A stretch of DNA of 64,000 bases, from positions 248,001 to 312,000 of the forward strand of contig NC_052507.1 in assembly GCF_014356525.2 (NCBI RefSeq). Reading direction: 5' to 3'. The notes beneath the pieces are model-generated. The model was given only the letters and a program-made list of their open reading frames with translations. It was not told the DNA's origin and did not search any database. Source of the stretch: Nilaparvata lugens. Lineage: Eukaryota; Arthropoda; Insecta; Hemiptera; Delphacidae. Shown in pieces: positions 1 through 13,600 of the stretch. Each line of letters begins with the position of its first letter. The first letter of the stretch is position 1. The translations under genes were made by a program, and so were the position numbers.

Positions 1-525
1 AATTGCAGAGATTTTCATGCTCAATCTTTTCCACTTAAAATTTTTTGTTTAAATTGTATCTGAAGCCTGATAATTGGGAATCTAAAATCAAACTTTGCAT
101 AGATGGGGCGGAGCTCCTGAAATTTTTACAGATATGGGACTTTTGGCAGTTGATAGAGCTTATCAATGACTATTTTAGGTATAAATTTGATCAAAATCGT
201 TGAAGCCGTTTTTGAGAAAATTGCGAAAACCCCTGTTTTTGACAACATACTCAACCGCCATCTTGAATTGCATTTGATCGAAATTGTTCGTGTCGGATCT
301 TTATAGTGTAAGGACCTTATGTACCAAAATTTCAAGTCAATTCGTTAATTGGAAGATGAGATCGTGTACACAGACACACATACTACACTCATACAGACCA
401 ATACCCGAAAACCACTTTTTTGGTCTCAGGGGACCTTGAAACGTTTAGAAATTTGGGTATCTTAATTTTCTTCGGAAAGCAATACTTTCCTTACCTATGG
501 TATTAGGGCAAGGTAAGTAAAATCT
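1..525. repeat. Dispersed repeat, copy 1 (partner at 35585-36266)
   Basis: This segment reads almost collinearly with 35585-36266. Shared stretches include agattttcatgctcaatc, ggggcggagctcctgaaat and ggggaccttgaaacgt, and both end near tagggcaaggwaagtaaa. The second copy has an expanded CA tract where this one has a short cacagacacacat stretch. No ORF with a recognisable product is present. It lies in a UTP3 intron and its class is unknown. Confidence 0.6.
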
Positions 526-551
526 CGCAAAAATGTTTTATTCATTTATTA

Positions 552-920
552 TAGTGAGCTACGTTATAATGACAGTATTTTATTAACATTGGTTTGCTAT
601 CCTTGTCTGTCATTAGACAAAGCAGATAGAGCTATCCTTTTCCAGCTCTTCAACGTTGTCAGATCGTGTTTTAACTATGTTGAAATATAATTGAACAAAA
701 TATTTTATCTCAATTATAAAATTCATTATTTAATCATTGAAAAAATATTCTCTTACCGGGAAAAAATTAAAATTGATTTTTTTTAACAAGAATGAACAGT
801 TTATATGACATTAGATACGCTGATATCAACTATTCTCTTTAGAAGGCGCAAGGTAGAGAATCGACAACATTGTTGTCCTAAATTTCTTCACTGCCATTAT
901 AACGTGGACCTCACTATAGT
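552..920. repeat. Foldback element (MITE), family tagtgaggtccacgttataa
   Basis: The left end reads tagtgagctacgttataatg and the right end reads cattataacgtggacctcac, which are inverted complements. The interior carries the family phrase tgctatccttgtctgtcatt. Other copies lie at 2392-2608, 18647-19300, 33381-33702, 36446-36788 and 55363-55978. It has no coding capacity, so it is a non-autonomous DNA-transposon-like repeat. Confidence 0.7.
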
Positions 921-1042
921 CTATCTAAAGTGAGATTGTCGTTATAAAGTCAGCATCTGATCAAAATTGGTTTGCTATCCTTTTCTGTCAACAAGCAAAG
1001 CAGATACTGTAGCTCTATATCCTTTATCAACTCCACATCATA

Positions 1043-1064
1043 AGAAGAAGAAGAAGAAGAAGAA
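1043..1064 (+). repeat. (AAG)n microsatellite
   Basis: A short run of about seven AAG units in a UTP3 intron. Confidence 0.9.
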
Positions 1065-1240
1065 TCTCAGTTACCAATATTGATTAATAAATCATGAAAA
1101 GTTAGATTACCCTGGTGAAAAATTAAGATTATTCTCCTCAAGTAATGCAGATAACTCCATCCTTTTTCAGTTTCGCACTGTTATCGAATTGTTTGTAGAA
1201 TATGTAGGAATATAACGAATCAAATTTCTAATCTAAACTA

Positions 1241-1457
1241 TAATAAAGGAAAGAACTGGCTTATACACGTACGGGATAGGAAAATTATATTTGACGTATC
1301 ATTACGTCTGAACTATTGGACTGATTAACTTGAAATTCTACATATAGATTCTTAATCAACCGAGGATGGTTATCGGCCTATTTTCAATTCTTCAAGATTT
1401 CATTATGTCAAGTTTTAAAATATAGACCCTTGCGGAGCACGGGTTACATGCTAGTCA
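1241..1457 (-). repeat. Dispersed repeat with 'acccgtgctccgcaagggtc' end, reverse copy
   Basis: On the minus strand it reads acccgtgctccgcaagggtc, then tcagacgtaatgatacgtca, then a cgtacgtgtataa end. The same order is seen in plus copies at 6613-6868, 7510-7750, 12026-12246 and 17506-17726. About 220-250 bp, no ORF. It may be a SINE, a LINE 3' end or a Helitron-like family; the sequence alone does not decide. Confidence 0.6.
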
Positions 1458-1573
1458 ATCCTAAAGAATGTGAATATTTATCATGAACATGATTCAACAT
1501 TGAATTCTACTGAAATCTAGTTTATTTGGTTATTCCAAATACTGGTCTATCAACAATCTATTGTTTTTCACAG

Positions 1574-1692
1574 GTTTTTCCAAAGAAGCGGAAGAAGAGC
1601 AGGCTCTAATGGAAGAGAAGGAGGCGCGGACATTGCAAATGAAACTTGCCTCTCAGATGGAAAATGTTGATCTGTTAGGCGCAATAACTAAG
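1574..1692 (+). CDS. UTP3: UTP3 exon a (first in window)
   Basis: Acceptor tttttcacag precedes it and donor gtaatt follows. It encodes an acidic helical stretch ([20 protein letters not shown]) typical of the region before the Sas10/C1D domain. It begins with the last two bases of a split codon, so at least one exon lies further upstream, before the window. Confidence 0.85.
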
Positions 1693-4600
1693 GTAATTAA
1701 AACTACCTTTTGCTTTTAAATACTTGAAATAGAGTTTACATTAGTCAAGTTCCCTTGATCTCAAAAAACCTGAAACTAAATAATAAAAACTTGAATCTTC
1801 TATACCAATGTAAGCTATTCTTCAAGTCCTCTTCAATTCAAGTTTTGTTGATTGGCTCAAGAAGATGTTGAACATGTTTCACTTTTGCATTCAACTTGAG
1901 GGTAGAATCTAACCTAAATGGGAAAATAAGATAAAAACCGTTGTCTGTCAATGTAGAATGCAGATGAAGAAGAAAACTTTGAAATTAATTATATTCATTT
2001 TTCAGATCAACCATTGTTCACTTTTTATATACTTTTGAGATTATGGAAACTTGAATTCAAGTTTGCAAAAATCGTTCATTTTACAAAAATAGCTTTTTCA
2101 ATTTATTTTCAAGTCAAGAAAACTTGAATTCGAGGAATGACTAATGCCTACTCTATTTTATACAGATTACTTTAAGGCTGTGCAAAGGCTAAAAATAAAC
2201 TTTCTACTGGTGATATTTTTCAAAGTTTTTCTATTTGTATACTAGCAAACTATCAAATTTTGGCCTCAAGTCCCCAAGAAAAATATACAAATATTATTCA
2301 AGTTGCATTGAGGTTGAAAGCTATGTTCAGCTCTACTTACTTGTGTGAAGCATATTTTTCAAGTATGAAATTTATAAAAATATCTATATATAGTGAGGTC
2401 CACGTTATAATGGCAGTGGATAAAGATAGAAGAATAGCGATACCGATTCTCTGCATTAATTAATTATATTTCTACACTATCAAAAACATAATTGGTATCG
2501 TTGTGGACCTAGAAAAGGATAGTACCACCGGCTTTGTCGAATGATAAACTAGGATAGCAAAACCAAAGTTGATCAAATACTGTCATTATAACGTGGACCG
2601 CACTATAGGAATATACTGACTGATGAACATTTGGACAACTGCATCAGAATGGCGGCTACAACGTACACTCCAAACATCAAGAAAATACTTGATGACCAAA
2701 AAGAGTTCCACTGCTCTCATTGAAATGTAAATTTCAACTTTTGTTATACTTTTTCTATGGGATAAGTAGATTTCAACACTAGAGATGTATCTTAATAGTC
2801 AATAAAAGTGTGAAATTTCATTTTGCGTACCGTACTTTATTCAGTCTAATATTGGTAGTAGCTCACTAAAAGATTTATAAATGCTATTCTAGCTCACAGG
2901 CTCATAAGTTTGGCGACCATTGCTCTAGATCAACAATACCATGAAATCCATTCTCTAAATCTCATGGATTTATCTATTAACGAATTTGAAATGTTCTGTC
3001 CCAAAAATTTAAACTTTAGGCACTCATATCTCATAAAGTAAAGATCGGAAAAAAATGTTTTCCTGAAAAAACTTTTTCATTTTGATAGCTTGATGATATT
3101 CGAATCGAAAAACTTTGAAAATTATCACCAGTAGAAAGTTTATTTTTTGCCTTTGTACAGCCTTAAGGGCTGCTTTCCGAGCTCGGCATTTAGCCAAGTT
3201 CTAGACTTTGAATAGCTGGAGTTAGAAAATTGACTTTCCAAAACGGGGCGTAGTCGTAGTTTTTATGATAATCTTCATTTTCTCATGTCTACGATTGAAA
3301 AGTTTTTCCTTGACGAAATGAAACATTCCTAAATAATTTAAAATAGCTGAAACCTCACACTATTTTCTCTTTATTTTATTTTGTTCAATTTTCTAGTTTT
3401 TCGAAATTCAATTTAAACGTGGACTGCGACTACGCCCCGTTTCGGAAAGCCAATTTTCTGACTCCAGCTGTTTAAAGTCTAGAACTTGGCTAAATCCCGA
3501 GCTCGGAAGCCGGCCCTAAGTTTGCTAAATCGCTCGTTCTAGCTCTCTTGAAGTCAAGGAAACTTGATTCCAAGAAAACCAGACTAATATCAATTCTACT
3601 TTATACAGATCCTATTGAACTCAGTCACTACCCAATCAATACTCAGTTGGCTCTATCTTGAACAAAACAACTTACCGAATACTTTCTATTACTTTTTGTG
3701 TAGTTGAGGAGTTGATATAGTCGTAATTATTAATTTTAAATAAAAAGACTAAGAAATTGTCAAAAACCACAGATTTTATTGAAAGTTGAAAAGACCGGTT
3801 TCGGTTGTTTCAGTTTTTCAGAGATTGATAATAATGGTGTAACAACCGAAACTGGTCTTTTCAACTTTCAATAAAATGTGTGGTTTTTGACAATTTCTTA
3901 GTCTTTTTATTTAAAATTAATAATTTATTCAATTGTACCGAACAGAGTGTTGTATCGAAATCGAAAGAAGAAGCCAGCAGTGATGAGAGTGATGAGGAAG
4001 CATTCAAAATGGAGGACGAAATGATCAAACAGGATTTGTCCAAACTGACCAAGAGGGAAAAGTTGGCGCTCTTACAGAAACAGTCTCCTGAGTTCCTGGG
4101 ATTGGTGGGTGATTTCAAAGGTACGTAAAGAATAAATGACTGGATTAAGAAGTATAAATAAAATATATCTGAAGAATAGTATCTATAAGGGCCGGTTTCC
4201 GAGCTCGGGATTTGGCTAAGTTCTAGACTTTAAACAGCTGGAGTTAGAAAATTGGCTTTCCGAAACGGGGCGTAGTCGTAGTCATTGTCAAAGTCAAGTT
4301 TGAATTAAATTGCAAAAAACTAGAAAATTAAACACAAAATAAAATAAAGAGAAAATAGTGTAAAGTTTCAGCTATTTTGAATTATTTAGAAATGTTTAAT
4401 TTCGTCAAGGAAAAACGTTTTAAATTATAGAAATGGGAAAATAAAAACTGCGACTAGGCCTACTGTTATAAAAACTGCGGCTACGCCCCGTTTTGGAAAG
4501 CAAATTTTCTGACTCCAGCTGTTTAAAGTCTAGAACTTAGCCAAATCCCGAGCTCGGAAACCGGCTCTTAATGTTTTATGTTTACGTTTGGCGCGTCGGA

Positions 4601-7600
4601 CTACAGAGTACGTCGGATTAAAAAGTGTCGGATTATCGAGGGACAGCTGTTGCTACAAGTAAACGTGGTTGATGGTGCATATATGGCTCTCAATCGGCCA
4701 TATTAAGGCAATATGCTGCCATGCATCATGGGATCCAGTCTTGACCTTCTATATTATGCTCTATGGTACTCGAAACATACATTATTTGTTAATTAAACAA
4801 CGAGTCCTCTAGCTCCCCTATCTCTACGACTCAAAATTCCCTATCCCATGGTTTATCTACTCAAGTATACTTTCTCTATGATGTAATGATTTGTTATCCA
4901 TAAGAGATAAGTACATGCAGATGTTTTGTTTTGATAATGTGTATTTAGAATAGCTAATTTTGGCTTATTTAAAATGGCTTATTTCCAATAAGCATTGATA
5001 TCGAAATTCATTGATGTGTGTAAGTAGCAAAAAACCGTTTTCACACCTATCGATTATCGTCCTCCTCTCAGAATTGTCCTCTGATTGGCTTAGTTGGTGA
5101 GAATTAGCCAATTGGAGGACAATTCTGAGAGGCGGTAAATAAATGTTTATGACGGAAAAATTGTGTTATGCATATTATCTTACTTGTGAATCTAGTATTA
5201 TGTCTAATGCCAGTATTGCTTGATGACAATATCATTTTATTTATTCATTCAATGCCGGCCGATAATCGCAAGTGTGAAAACGGCCAATATCATGTCTAAA
5301 GGTGCGTACAGATATACGCGCCTCCAACATGCTCCGCGCACGGTCCGCCATCGCTCCGCACTCGCACCGATCATGAACGTTACGGGAGATGTTAGCTCTT
5401 CTCGCGTTCCTCTCTTGCTCCCCCGGTCGATCATCAATCGATCTGCTCGAGTGACGTTCGATTGCGGAGCAGAGCGAAAGTCTGTACGCACCTTAAGAAG
5501 TAGTACTACAGTGGACGTGTATTATTATCATTGGTGAGTGACAAACGTTTCGCCTTAGTAAAAAGAAGCCATCATTAGTCTAGAGTCACCTATGTGATTC
5601 CACCCATTATAATTACCAAACTATGCTGTCAAATCTTCACATTATGATTGCATCGGATTATTTTATTATTCCTTGAATTTTCATGATTCTTACAAGTGTT
5701 TTGTTAATTTTCAATTTCAGAGAGATTGAAGTTCGTGATAGACGTTTTGATGCCTGTCTCCAAACTGATTGATAGCGGCCACATAGCTCGGGATTCTCCA
5801 GCGTCTCGTTACGTGTCTACCAAAACTGCTGTATCTTTGAAGTTAGTTCAACATTAATTTTTATCAGTTTAAAATTCGTTTTTAGAAAGCCTAAAACCGA
5901 CTTTACTAACTAAACAATTATTTCATAAGTTACAGCAAATATTTAATGATATACGACTTATTTATTTAATCATTCAGAATTACTAAACTTACAGAAAGGT
6001 ACCACAGGTATGATATGATCTGATCATATATAGTCAGTTTCATGTTTTTCTAGAGGTGCGTACAGACTTCTGCGCCACAAACACGCGAATTTCAATCTTC
6101 ATCAGCTGATGCTATGCTAATTATACCTGTATCTTACTGTTATTGTACAATTAACTTGATAAGTGAAATGCAAGTGTTCGTGGCGCTTAAGTCTGTACGC
6201 ATTTTTATGTGTGTGTGTACTCTTATAGTCATAGATTGTTAATTAATTTCACAGTAATTGAAGGAAGATTCTGATAGATTTTTAATAATTACTGTATGAA
6301 TAATTATGATTTTTTACCTACTTGATATTTCCAAATAATCGCAGAGCTCTTGAAATTCAAATTCAATTTCCAAATAATCACTGAGCTTAGAAATTGAAAT
6401 TCAATTTCGTAGATTCATTGACGTTTGAAAGAAAGCGAAATAGAGAGACTATTTCCCCTGATACCCTTTCAGTTTTACGTAGATGGAACAGATTATCGAT
6501 GATGAATTAACTCACTACGCACGATTTTATTTTTTCTTATGATATTAAGTTTTTGAATGAAAGTATAGGTATCTACCATATTATTCTTTTCCAGTTTATC
6601 ATACTATTATAGACTAGCAGGATACCCGTGCTCCGCAAGGGTCTATTTTTAAACTTGACAAACTGAAAACTTGACGTAATGAAATCTTGAAAAATTGAAA
6701 ACACACCTATAACCATCCTTGTTTAATTAAGAATCTATTTACAAATTTTCTAGTTAATTAGTTTAATAGTTCAGACGTGATGATGCGTTAAACATAATTC
6801 TCCTATCCCATACGTTTATAATCGCACACTATATTACACCAGTTCTTTCCACTATTGTAGTATAGATAATATTCCATATTTCCATGGCTCTGGCTGTAGA
6901 AATGAATTCATAATTTTACTTTTTTCAGCTATTGTATCAATCTGATTTTCTACCTTCTGCTGAAGAGAAAGGGAGTCGATATAAAAGGACATCCGGTTAC
7001 CGAAAGAATATTGGCGTTTCGCAAAACCCTGGAACAACTGGATAACTTGGAAAGTCAAGAACTCCTCGATCAACTGAAGCAGATTGTTGCAGTGCATCAG
7101 AACGTCGACGATCTTAACTCGTGCACTTGTGAATTTGGTTCTAACGAACTGTGAGTACTCTAAAGAATTGGTATTCATCATATTTATGCAAATGATATTC
7201 AGAATAAATATTTTGTTTTGTTTTCAATTGATTTAAAATATTTCAAATTTAAGGATTTATAATTTAAATTTTCAATGGTTCATTTTACCAGACCGGTTTT
7301 CATAGATTAGGAGAAATACGTTGCTTTCAATTGAATCACACTACCCGGTGACAGTGGCTTGTTTTCAGTGTGGCCGCTCCAATTGAAATCAATGTGTTTC
7401 TCTCCATCATTATGATTGTAATCATAAAAACCGGACCGGTGAAAATGGATAGTATACATCCTTACAAGCCAATCTATACTTCAATAAAAACAATCTCTCA
7501 TTTATTACTAACTAGCAGGTAACCCGTGCTCCGCAAGGGTCTATTTTAAACCTTGACAAACTGAAAACTTGATGTAATGAAATTTTGAAGAATTGAAAAT

Positions 7601-10600
7601 AGGCCTATAATCATCGTCGGTTAATTAAGAATATTTATGCGAAATTTCAAGTTAATCAGTTGAGTAGTTCAGACGTGACGATGCGTCAAACTTAATTTTC
7701 CTGTCCCGTCCGTGTGTTAGACCGTTCTTTAATTTATTATATTATAGATTATATTATCAAGGTGTTCTAAATGATAAATGATTTTTGAAACTTCAATAAA
7801 TTTATTCTGATATATCATATTGAATTTCATTCACAACGGTTGTATTTTTACGATTCTATTAGAAGGACACACAGGCCCATGCAGACCATTTTCTAAAGAT
7901 TAATTTGGCTTAGTGTATGATGAGGTTGTTTTTATTCTTTGTTGTTGTTTTATATTGAAAATGATGAGTACATAAGATTTTTACTTTGTAAATTGCATTT
8001 TTTTTCAATAAATATATTTTGTCTGTCAAAAAACAACAACAGAATCTTCTTGGTGGCATTCAACACAAGATTAGTTAAGAATATTTTAATACTGCAATCA
8101 GCTTTTTCTTAAATCCAACATTAAATTAAATCTTGCTTACAGGGTGAAACAGAAGAAGCGGCTCAAACTACTGTCCAAAACAGAAAAACCTGAAACTTCG
8201 AATAAGAGGCCTCCGCCAGAGGATAATGAAACTAATAAGAAGAAGGTCAGATTCGTAGGAGAAGATGAGGAATCGCCTTTCACCAAGAATCTCAAATTGA
8301 AACAGAAGAAGAAGAAGAGAGAGGAAGAGCAAGAAGAGGAAGATGGCGAAGAGGAATCGGGAGAGGAAAACGCTATCGATGCAGGTAATTCAAATCGAGC
8401 AGTTCTCTTGACATAATTCATTAATTTGATCAGTTAAAAATTGAAATAGGTATTACTAATTTTAGTGCTGTTAGCCCTGAAGCAGTATATTTCTATTAGA
8501 ATTTAGGAAAGTAACAGTTTTGGGCTGAACCTGTACTTTTCCCAATCATTTATAAGATAAAAACCATTATTGACATGTATATTCAAAGAAGTACAGTATA
8601 ATTATTGAAGAGACTTGAGATAGTGTCAAAAAAATCCGCTTTATTTTAATAAAAGTATTATTTCACAGGAGCATGCTTTTTTAGAGTGAAATAATAATTT
8701 TTATTAAATTAAAGTGGATTTTTTGACAATATCTCAAGTGTCTTCAATTATGGAAAAGTTCCACAACATCAATATTCATGGCACAAACTTAATCTACTGT
8801 ATTTTTTCTCCTAAGGCTACTTTTAATCTATTATATAAAAGCGAAATGGCACTCACTCACTGACTCACTCACTCACTCACTCACTCACTCACTCACTCAC
8901 TCACTCACTCATTCACTCACTCGCAGAACTAAAAATCTACCGGACAAAAACGTTCTAATTTGGTAGGTATGTTCAGTTGGCCCTTTAGAGGCGCACTAAA
9001 AATCTTTGGCAATATCTTAACTCTAAGGTTGGTTTTTAAGGGTTTAAAGTTCGTCTTTTAGCATGTATATTCTTCTTCTCCCAATCTCTTAATTATAATT
9101 GAATTCCCATATCATATGTTACTATAGAACTATAATCTAGATAGAGTACCTCTTCGAAACAGTGTTTACTGGCAACTAAATTAATAATTTTGTCAGGTTG
9201 GCATTAGTTGAGTTGACTTTGTTAGGTTGGCACCAAGTTGAAGATTTAAATGCATTTATCGCGGAAAAATTGATTGGGCACTGCTACTTCAATCCTGGGA
9301 ATATATATTACTAGCCGTCAGGCTCGCTTCGCTCGCCATATCCGTTTAGCCAGACGTTTAGTCTGGACCCCCGACTGGATTGTCCCAACATATGATAAAA
9401 ATGCTCAAATGAAATGCAGGCGAGCGAAGCGAGCCTGCTGATCTCATTCCTAGACGATGCAGTCGGGGGTCCAGGGGCGGAGCCCCTGGCTAGACGGATA
9501 TGGCGAGCGAAGCGAGCCTGACGCTAGTAAAATATAAATCTGAGTACCCTTTTAAATTATTTCGTCACGACATGTTTCGAAATAATTTAAATGGGTACTC
9601 AGATTTATATTTTTATTCATATTAATTAAACTCAATCTAGTATTTTACTTTTTGTGAGTAGTATCTCATTCTCTTCTTAACTTGTCCTCTTCTATATTTT
9701 GCAGATATTGTGTATACGTTGCGTGAATAAACTATCAATCTGTATAAATAAATGAGGCGTTGAATTCCAAACCGTTCCTCATCCACTAAAATCGAAAATT
9801 GAGTTATTGATGTTAGCTTATAAAGATGGCAGCCCTGCATCGACTAAACTATTCTTATGTTCCAGAAAAAATTTTAACCCATTCTAAATTGAGGTTGAAA
9901 ATCACTTGTTGTTCCAAACCAATCTTCATCCACTCTCCTTTGCGTTTTAAATGATTTATCCTGCAAAGAAAGTGAGTTCCAAACCGATCTTTATCCGATG
10001 CTAAAATGGAGGCTCATCAGCAATTTTTGTTTCAAAGCGTACCTCATTCTTTGACAACCTACCTTTCGAATCGGTTCCAGTTTCTATTCCTAGATAATAA
10101 TTATGACTTTAGTATAGAGTATAAAGTTGGTATTTCTGGGATTACCAATAAATATTATTGTTGGCAGCAATACATGCATCAAAACAAGAGTATTTAGGTA
10201 CCTATAACTGTGGTAGTTATAGTGAGCAAAGAAGCATTGTTTCTGATCTGAGCTAAGTGTAAGCTGTCAGTTTCTTTAGCTATTTTTGGAGGAATATTGT
10301 CCATTCAGTCAGGAATAATGTTAAAGGTTTATTCTATTTCAAAAAAGACGAAAAATGGATCAAAATTGCTCTCTCATGTACAATATGTTCCAGAAAGGTC
10401 CAGCAATGGATGTTCCAAAACAAGCTTCATCACAGTTTATGTTGCAGAACGACCCTCATCCAAATTTAAATTGCATTTCTGCTCATAAATATTGTAAATT
10501 GATAGGATGGCCACTTGTTAAATCAAAGTTAATTTTGTTATTGATTTTTTGAAATCAAAACACAAAATGCTCCTCCTTCTCAATACAATTCTACAGGTTT

Positions 10601-13600
10601 TTCTTTATTTGCCAAAAATGAGATTTCATGGATGAGGATTGGTTTGGAATCAAATTCAAATTCATTTATTTGCCATAAAATAATACAGATTGATAAAATA
10701 AATATTCTAACTTACAAAATGACACTACCGGGAAAGAAAACTTGTGCGCCGGCAGTGAGTTCGAACAACTAGGTACAGCAAACATGTCAATAGAAAGAAA
10801 AAGAGCTTATTCAAACCACTAGAATAACTAAAATTATGGAAACCAGGTCACATCTCAATACTTACAAACGATAAGACAAAGTAACAAAATCACAAGCAAA
10901 TGACAAACTTAAAAAGACCAATTCAAGGAAGCCATGACAATGGTTTTAATTTTTTAATTTATAACACAAGAATGAAACACTACTTAATGGATATAGATAA
11001 TTTAAAATAAACATTTATCCTAATCCAATCCAGTATATGATTCATTATGGATTTTGTAATTCTATTAATAATGAATTCAGTTGGGACTTTATTTATAAAC
11101 AAGTAACACTGATATTCAAACAGACGTCTACATACACTTAAGCTGGTAAAATCAATATAAAATTGTAATGGATTGATTGATTGATTGAGTACTTTATTTA
11201 TGTAGACTACAATATACTGGCTTATACACTTATATACAATAGCTTACAATACAGCAAAATTATAGATGAATTTACATAATATAGACTAAGAAAATAATTA
11301 TTGAACTGTATATGATATGAAAAAGTAATTTGTAATATATAACTATAGATATTATATTGTTATGCATCTACATGAATTGGCGGAGCTTTGGACATATCAA
11401 TGTCCATTCTTCGGAAAGAATATTAAAAATATCCTCCCCACTAACTCTCTACCAAAACGTTAATTTAATTAATTAAACTAAGGATTAGTTTAATGTTTCT
11501 GTAATGGATTGGAGGGACGCAAATTATATGGATTATTCCTTAAGTTGAATGTGTCACTATTCTTATTAATGAATAATATGATTCTTTTAACATATGTTTG
11601 CCTCACTGTAAGCACCTGGAATTCTTGAAAAAGAAGTCTACTAGGGTACAATCTTGGCCTGCATAATGCAGCTCTGATAAGGTGTTTCTGTAATGTGAAT
11701 AATTTGTTCATATGGATATCATAATCCAACGCCTCAAATGTAGAAATAACTTCTGAAATGGATGAATTTCTAATTATCTACAATTTTATTGATTGTACAA
11801 ATTTCATGTAAAGGTGCGTACAGACTTATCCGCCACGATCACGGGCATATCAGTTGATGCTATGCATATTATATCTGAATCTCTCTGTTTGTGTTCGATG
11901 CGCGTGCTCGTGTCGCATAAGTCTGTACGCACCTAGATATCTCAAGCTTAATTAATTCAAATTTCATCGAAAGAAGATTGAATTACTGACTGGTGTCTCC
12001 TTAAAGTAATCAAATATATGTTTGACTTGCAGGTAACCCGTGCTCCGCAAGGGTCTATTTTAAAACTTGTCAAACTTAAAACTTGAAAATAGGCCTATAA
12101 CCATCCTCGGTTACTTAAGAATCTATGTATGCAAAATTTCAAGTTAATCAGTCCAGTAGTTCAGACGTGATGATGCGTCAAACATATTATTTCCTATCCC
12201 GTACGTGTATAAGCCAGTTCTTTACTTTATTATAGTATAGATAAATTTGTTTTTAATTTGGGAGAGGAATATTGAAGGGTTCGCTTGTTTTCCTATCCCA
12301 TTATCATTTTTATGATGTTTAAATGAATGAATGAATATTTTAAAATAATAATGTTATTCTGTTTCAGATGACTTGGAGGAAGGCAAGCGTGCCATCACAT
12401 ACGAAATGGCTAAAAACAAGGGTTTGACTCCAAAGCGTAAAAAGGAACTTAGAAATCCGAGGGTGAAGCATCGTAATAAATACTCCTCCAAAGTGGAGGG
12501 ATGGAGTTGTGCCACCGCCGAGGCGGTGGAAATCGTCTCGATGCGCGGAAGATGATGCGCCATCGGACCTTCCTTATCTCCGCGGTCGGCTAGCTTTGCT
12601 GATAGCCGAGCGTCTTTCAATAATATTATTTATTATTTTTTCGTCACAATTTTACTTTGTGACACCCCACTCCTACTTGGGGGGGGGGGTGTTCGGAGCC
12701 CTCTATGGCACCACCTTAAAAGGCGTGAGCCATCTAGGCATCACCTTAAGAGGTGTACACCTCCCAGGCATCACCTTAAGAGGTGTATGCCGCTCAGGCA
12801 TCACCTTTAGAGGTGTATGCCACTGCCTATGGGCATCATCTATGCCTGGTCTAAGGGCACATATTTACGCCGTCCATCCGGTAATTGGATTTTTATACGT
12901 GGCTTGCCAGCCCGTTTGCGCTTACCAGGTGTCGAGACTCGGTTACAGAACACTGGATCCTTCCTCCTTGAGTGACCTGGTGTGGGTTCCTGGGACGGTG
13001 GGACTACTTCATTGATAGTCGCACACTGCGTTGGCTCTCCTACGTCCTTATCCATTGAGGGTGGCACGGACTCCTCCACATCCATGGCAGTGGGGGGTGG
13101 TGTTGTCTTGTTCACATCCATGACTGTGGGGGGTGCTATTAACTTTTCCACATCACTCTCGGAGTTACCACTTGTGTTGGTGGCTGGGGCATGAATTGTG
13201 CCCCGCCGTTCAGAGTCATTCATCTCATTCCTGTGATCCATCACTATGTTGCCCGAAGATGCTTGTCTGGAACATATGACGATTCCGCCCTGGCATCAAT
13301 CAAAGCATTGAGTTCAACTCCATTCAAACCAACCTGCATGAATATCCTTTTGTCGCGATCCTTGTTGTCTGAGATTCGGATTGTATAGCTGATTGTTGGG
13401 ACTGCTGTTGTCTTAGTCCCCAATAAGAGAGATCGCGACATTATTAGCGGACTTGTAGGATTCAGTTGGGGAGGGTCCCACTCTACCTCTCTCGTGAATG
13501 TGTGAATATTCACCCTGTTTTCACGCATAAATTCTATGCCTAATAGCAACTCTTGTCCAAGTCCTTCCATTATAGACGCCACTAGTGGAACTGTGATTTG

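Larger units (their letters stand above)
9941..12483. repeat. Direct segmental duplication, copy A
   Basis: This 2.54-kb segment matches 15412-17963 over its whole length with only scattered substitutions and small indels. It contains intron sequence, two nested LINE fragments, one aggtgcgtacaga MITE (11812-11937), one acccgtgctccgcaagg repeat (12026-12246), and the first 116 bases of the UTP3 Sas10-domain exon. The shared sequence stops after aataaatac in mid-exon. An assembly artefact (two haplotypes placed in tandem) cannot be excluded. Confidence 0.9.

Noticed and set aside
5220..5537. 105-codon plus-strand frame and its minus counterpart
   Set aside because: It spans two MITEs with GC-rich palindromes; no known product and no splice support.
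5831..5836. Donor gtatct as the end of UTP3 exon c
   Set aside because: It breaks phase with the next exon; gttagt at 5842 keeps phase and rebuilds LNYC.
8855..8920. CRISPR-like or coding repeat from the ACTC array
   Set aside because: It is a simple tetranucleotide microsatellite at the head of a dispersed element.
12509..13388. Plus-strand frames with Gly/Val/Ser repeats
   Set aside because: They are opposite-strand shadows of the retroelement frames on the minus strand.
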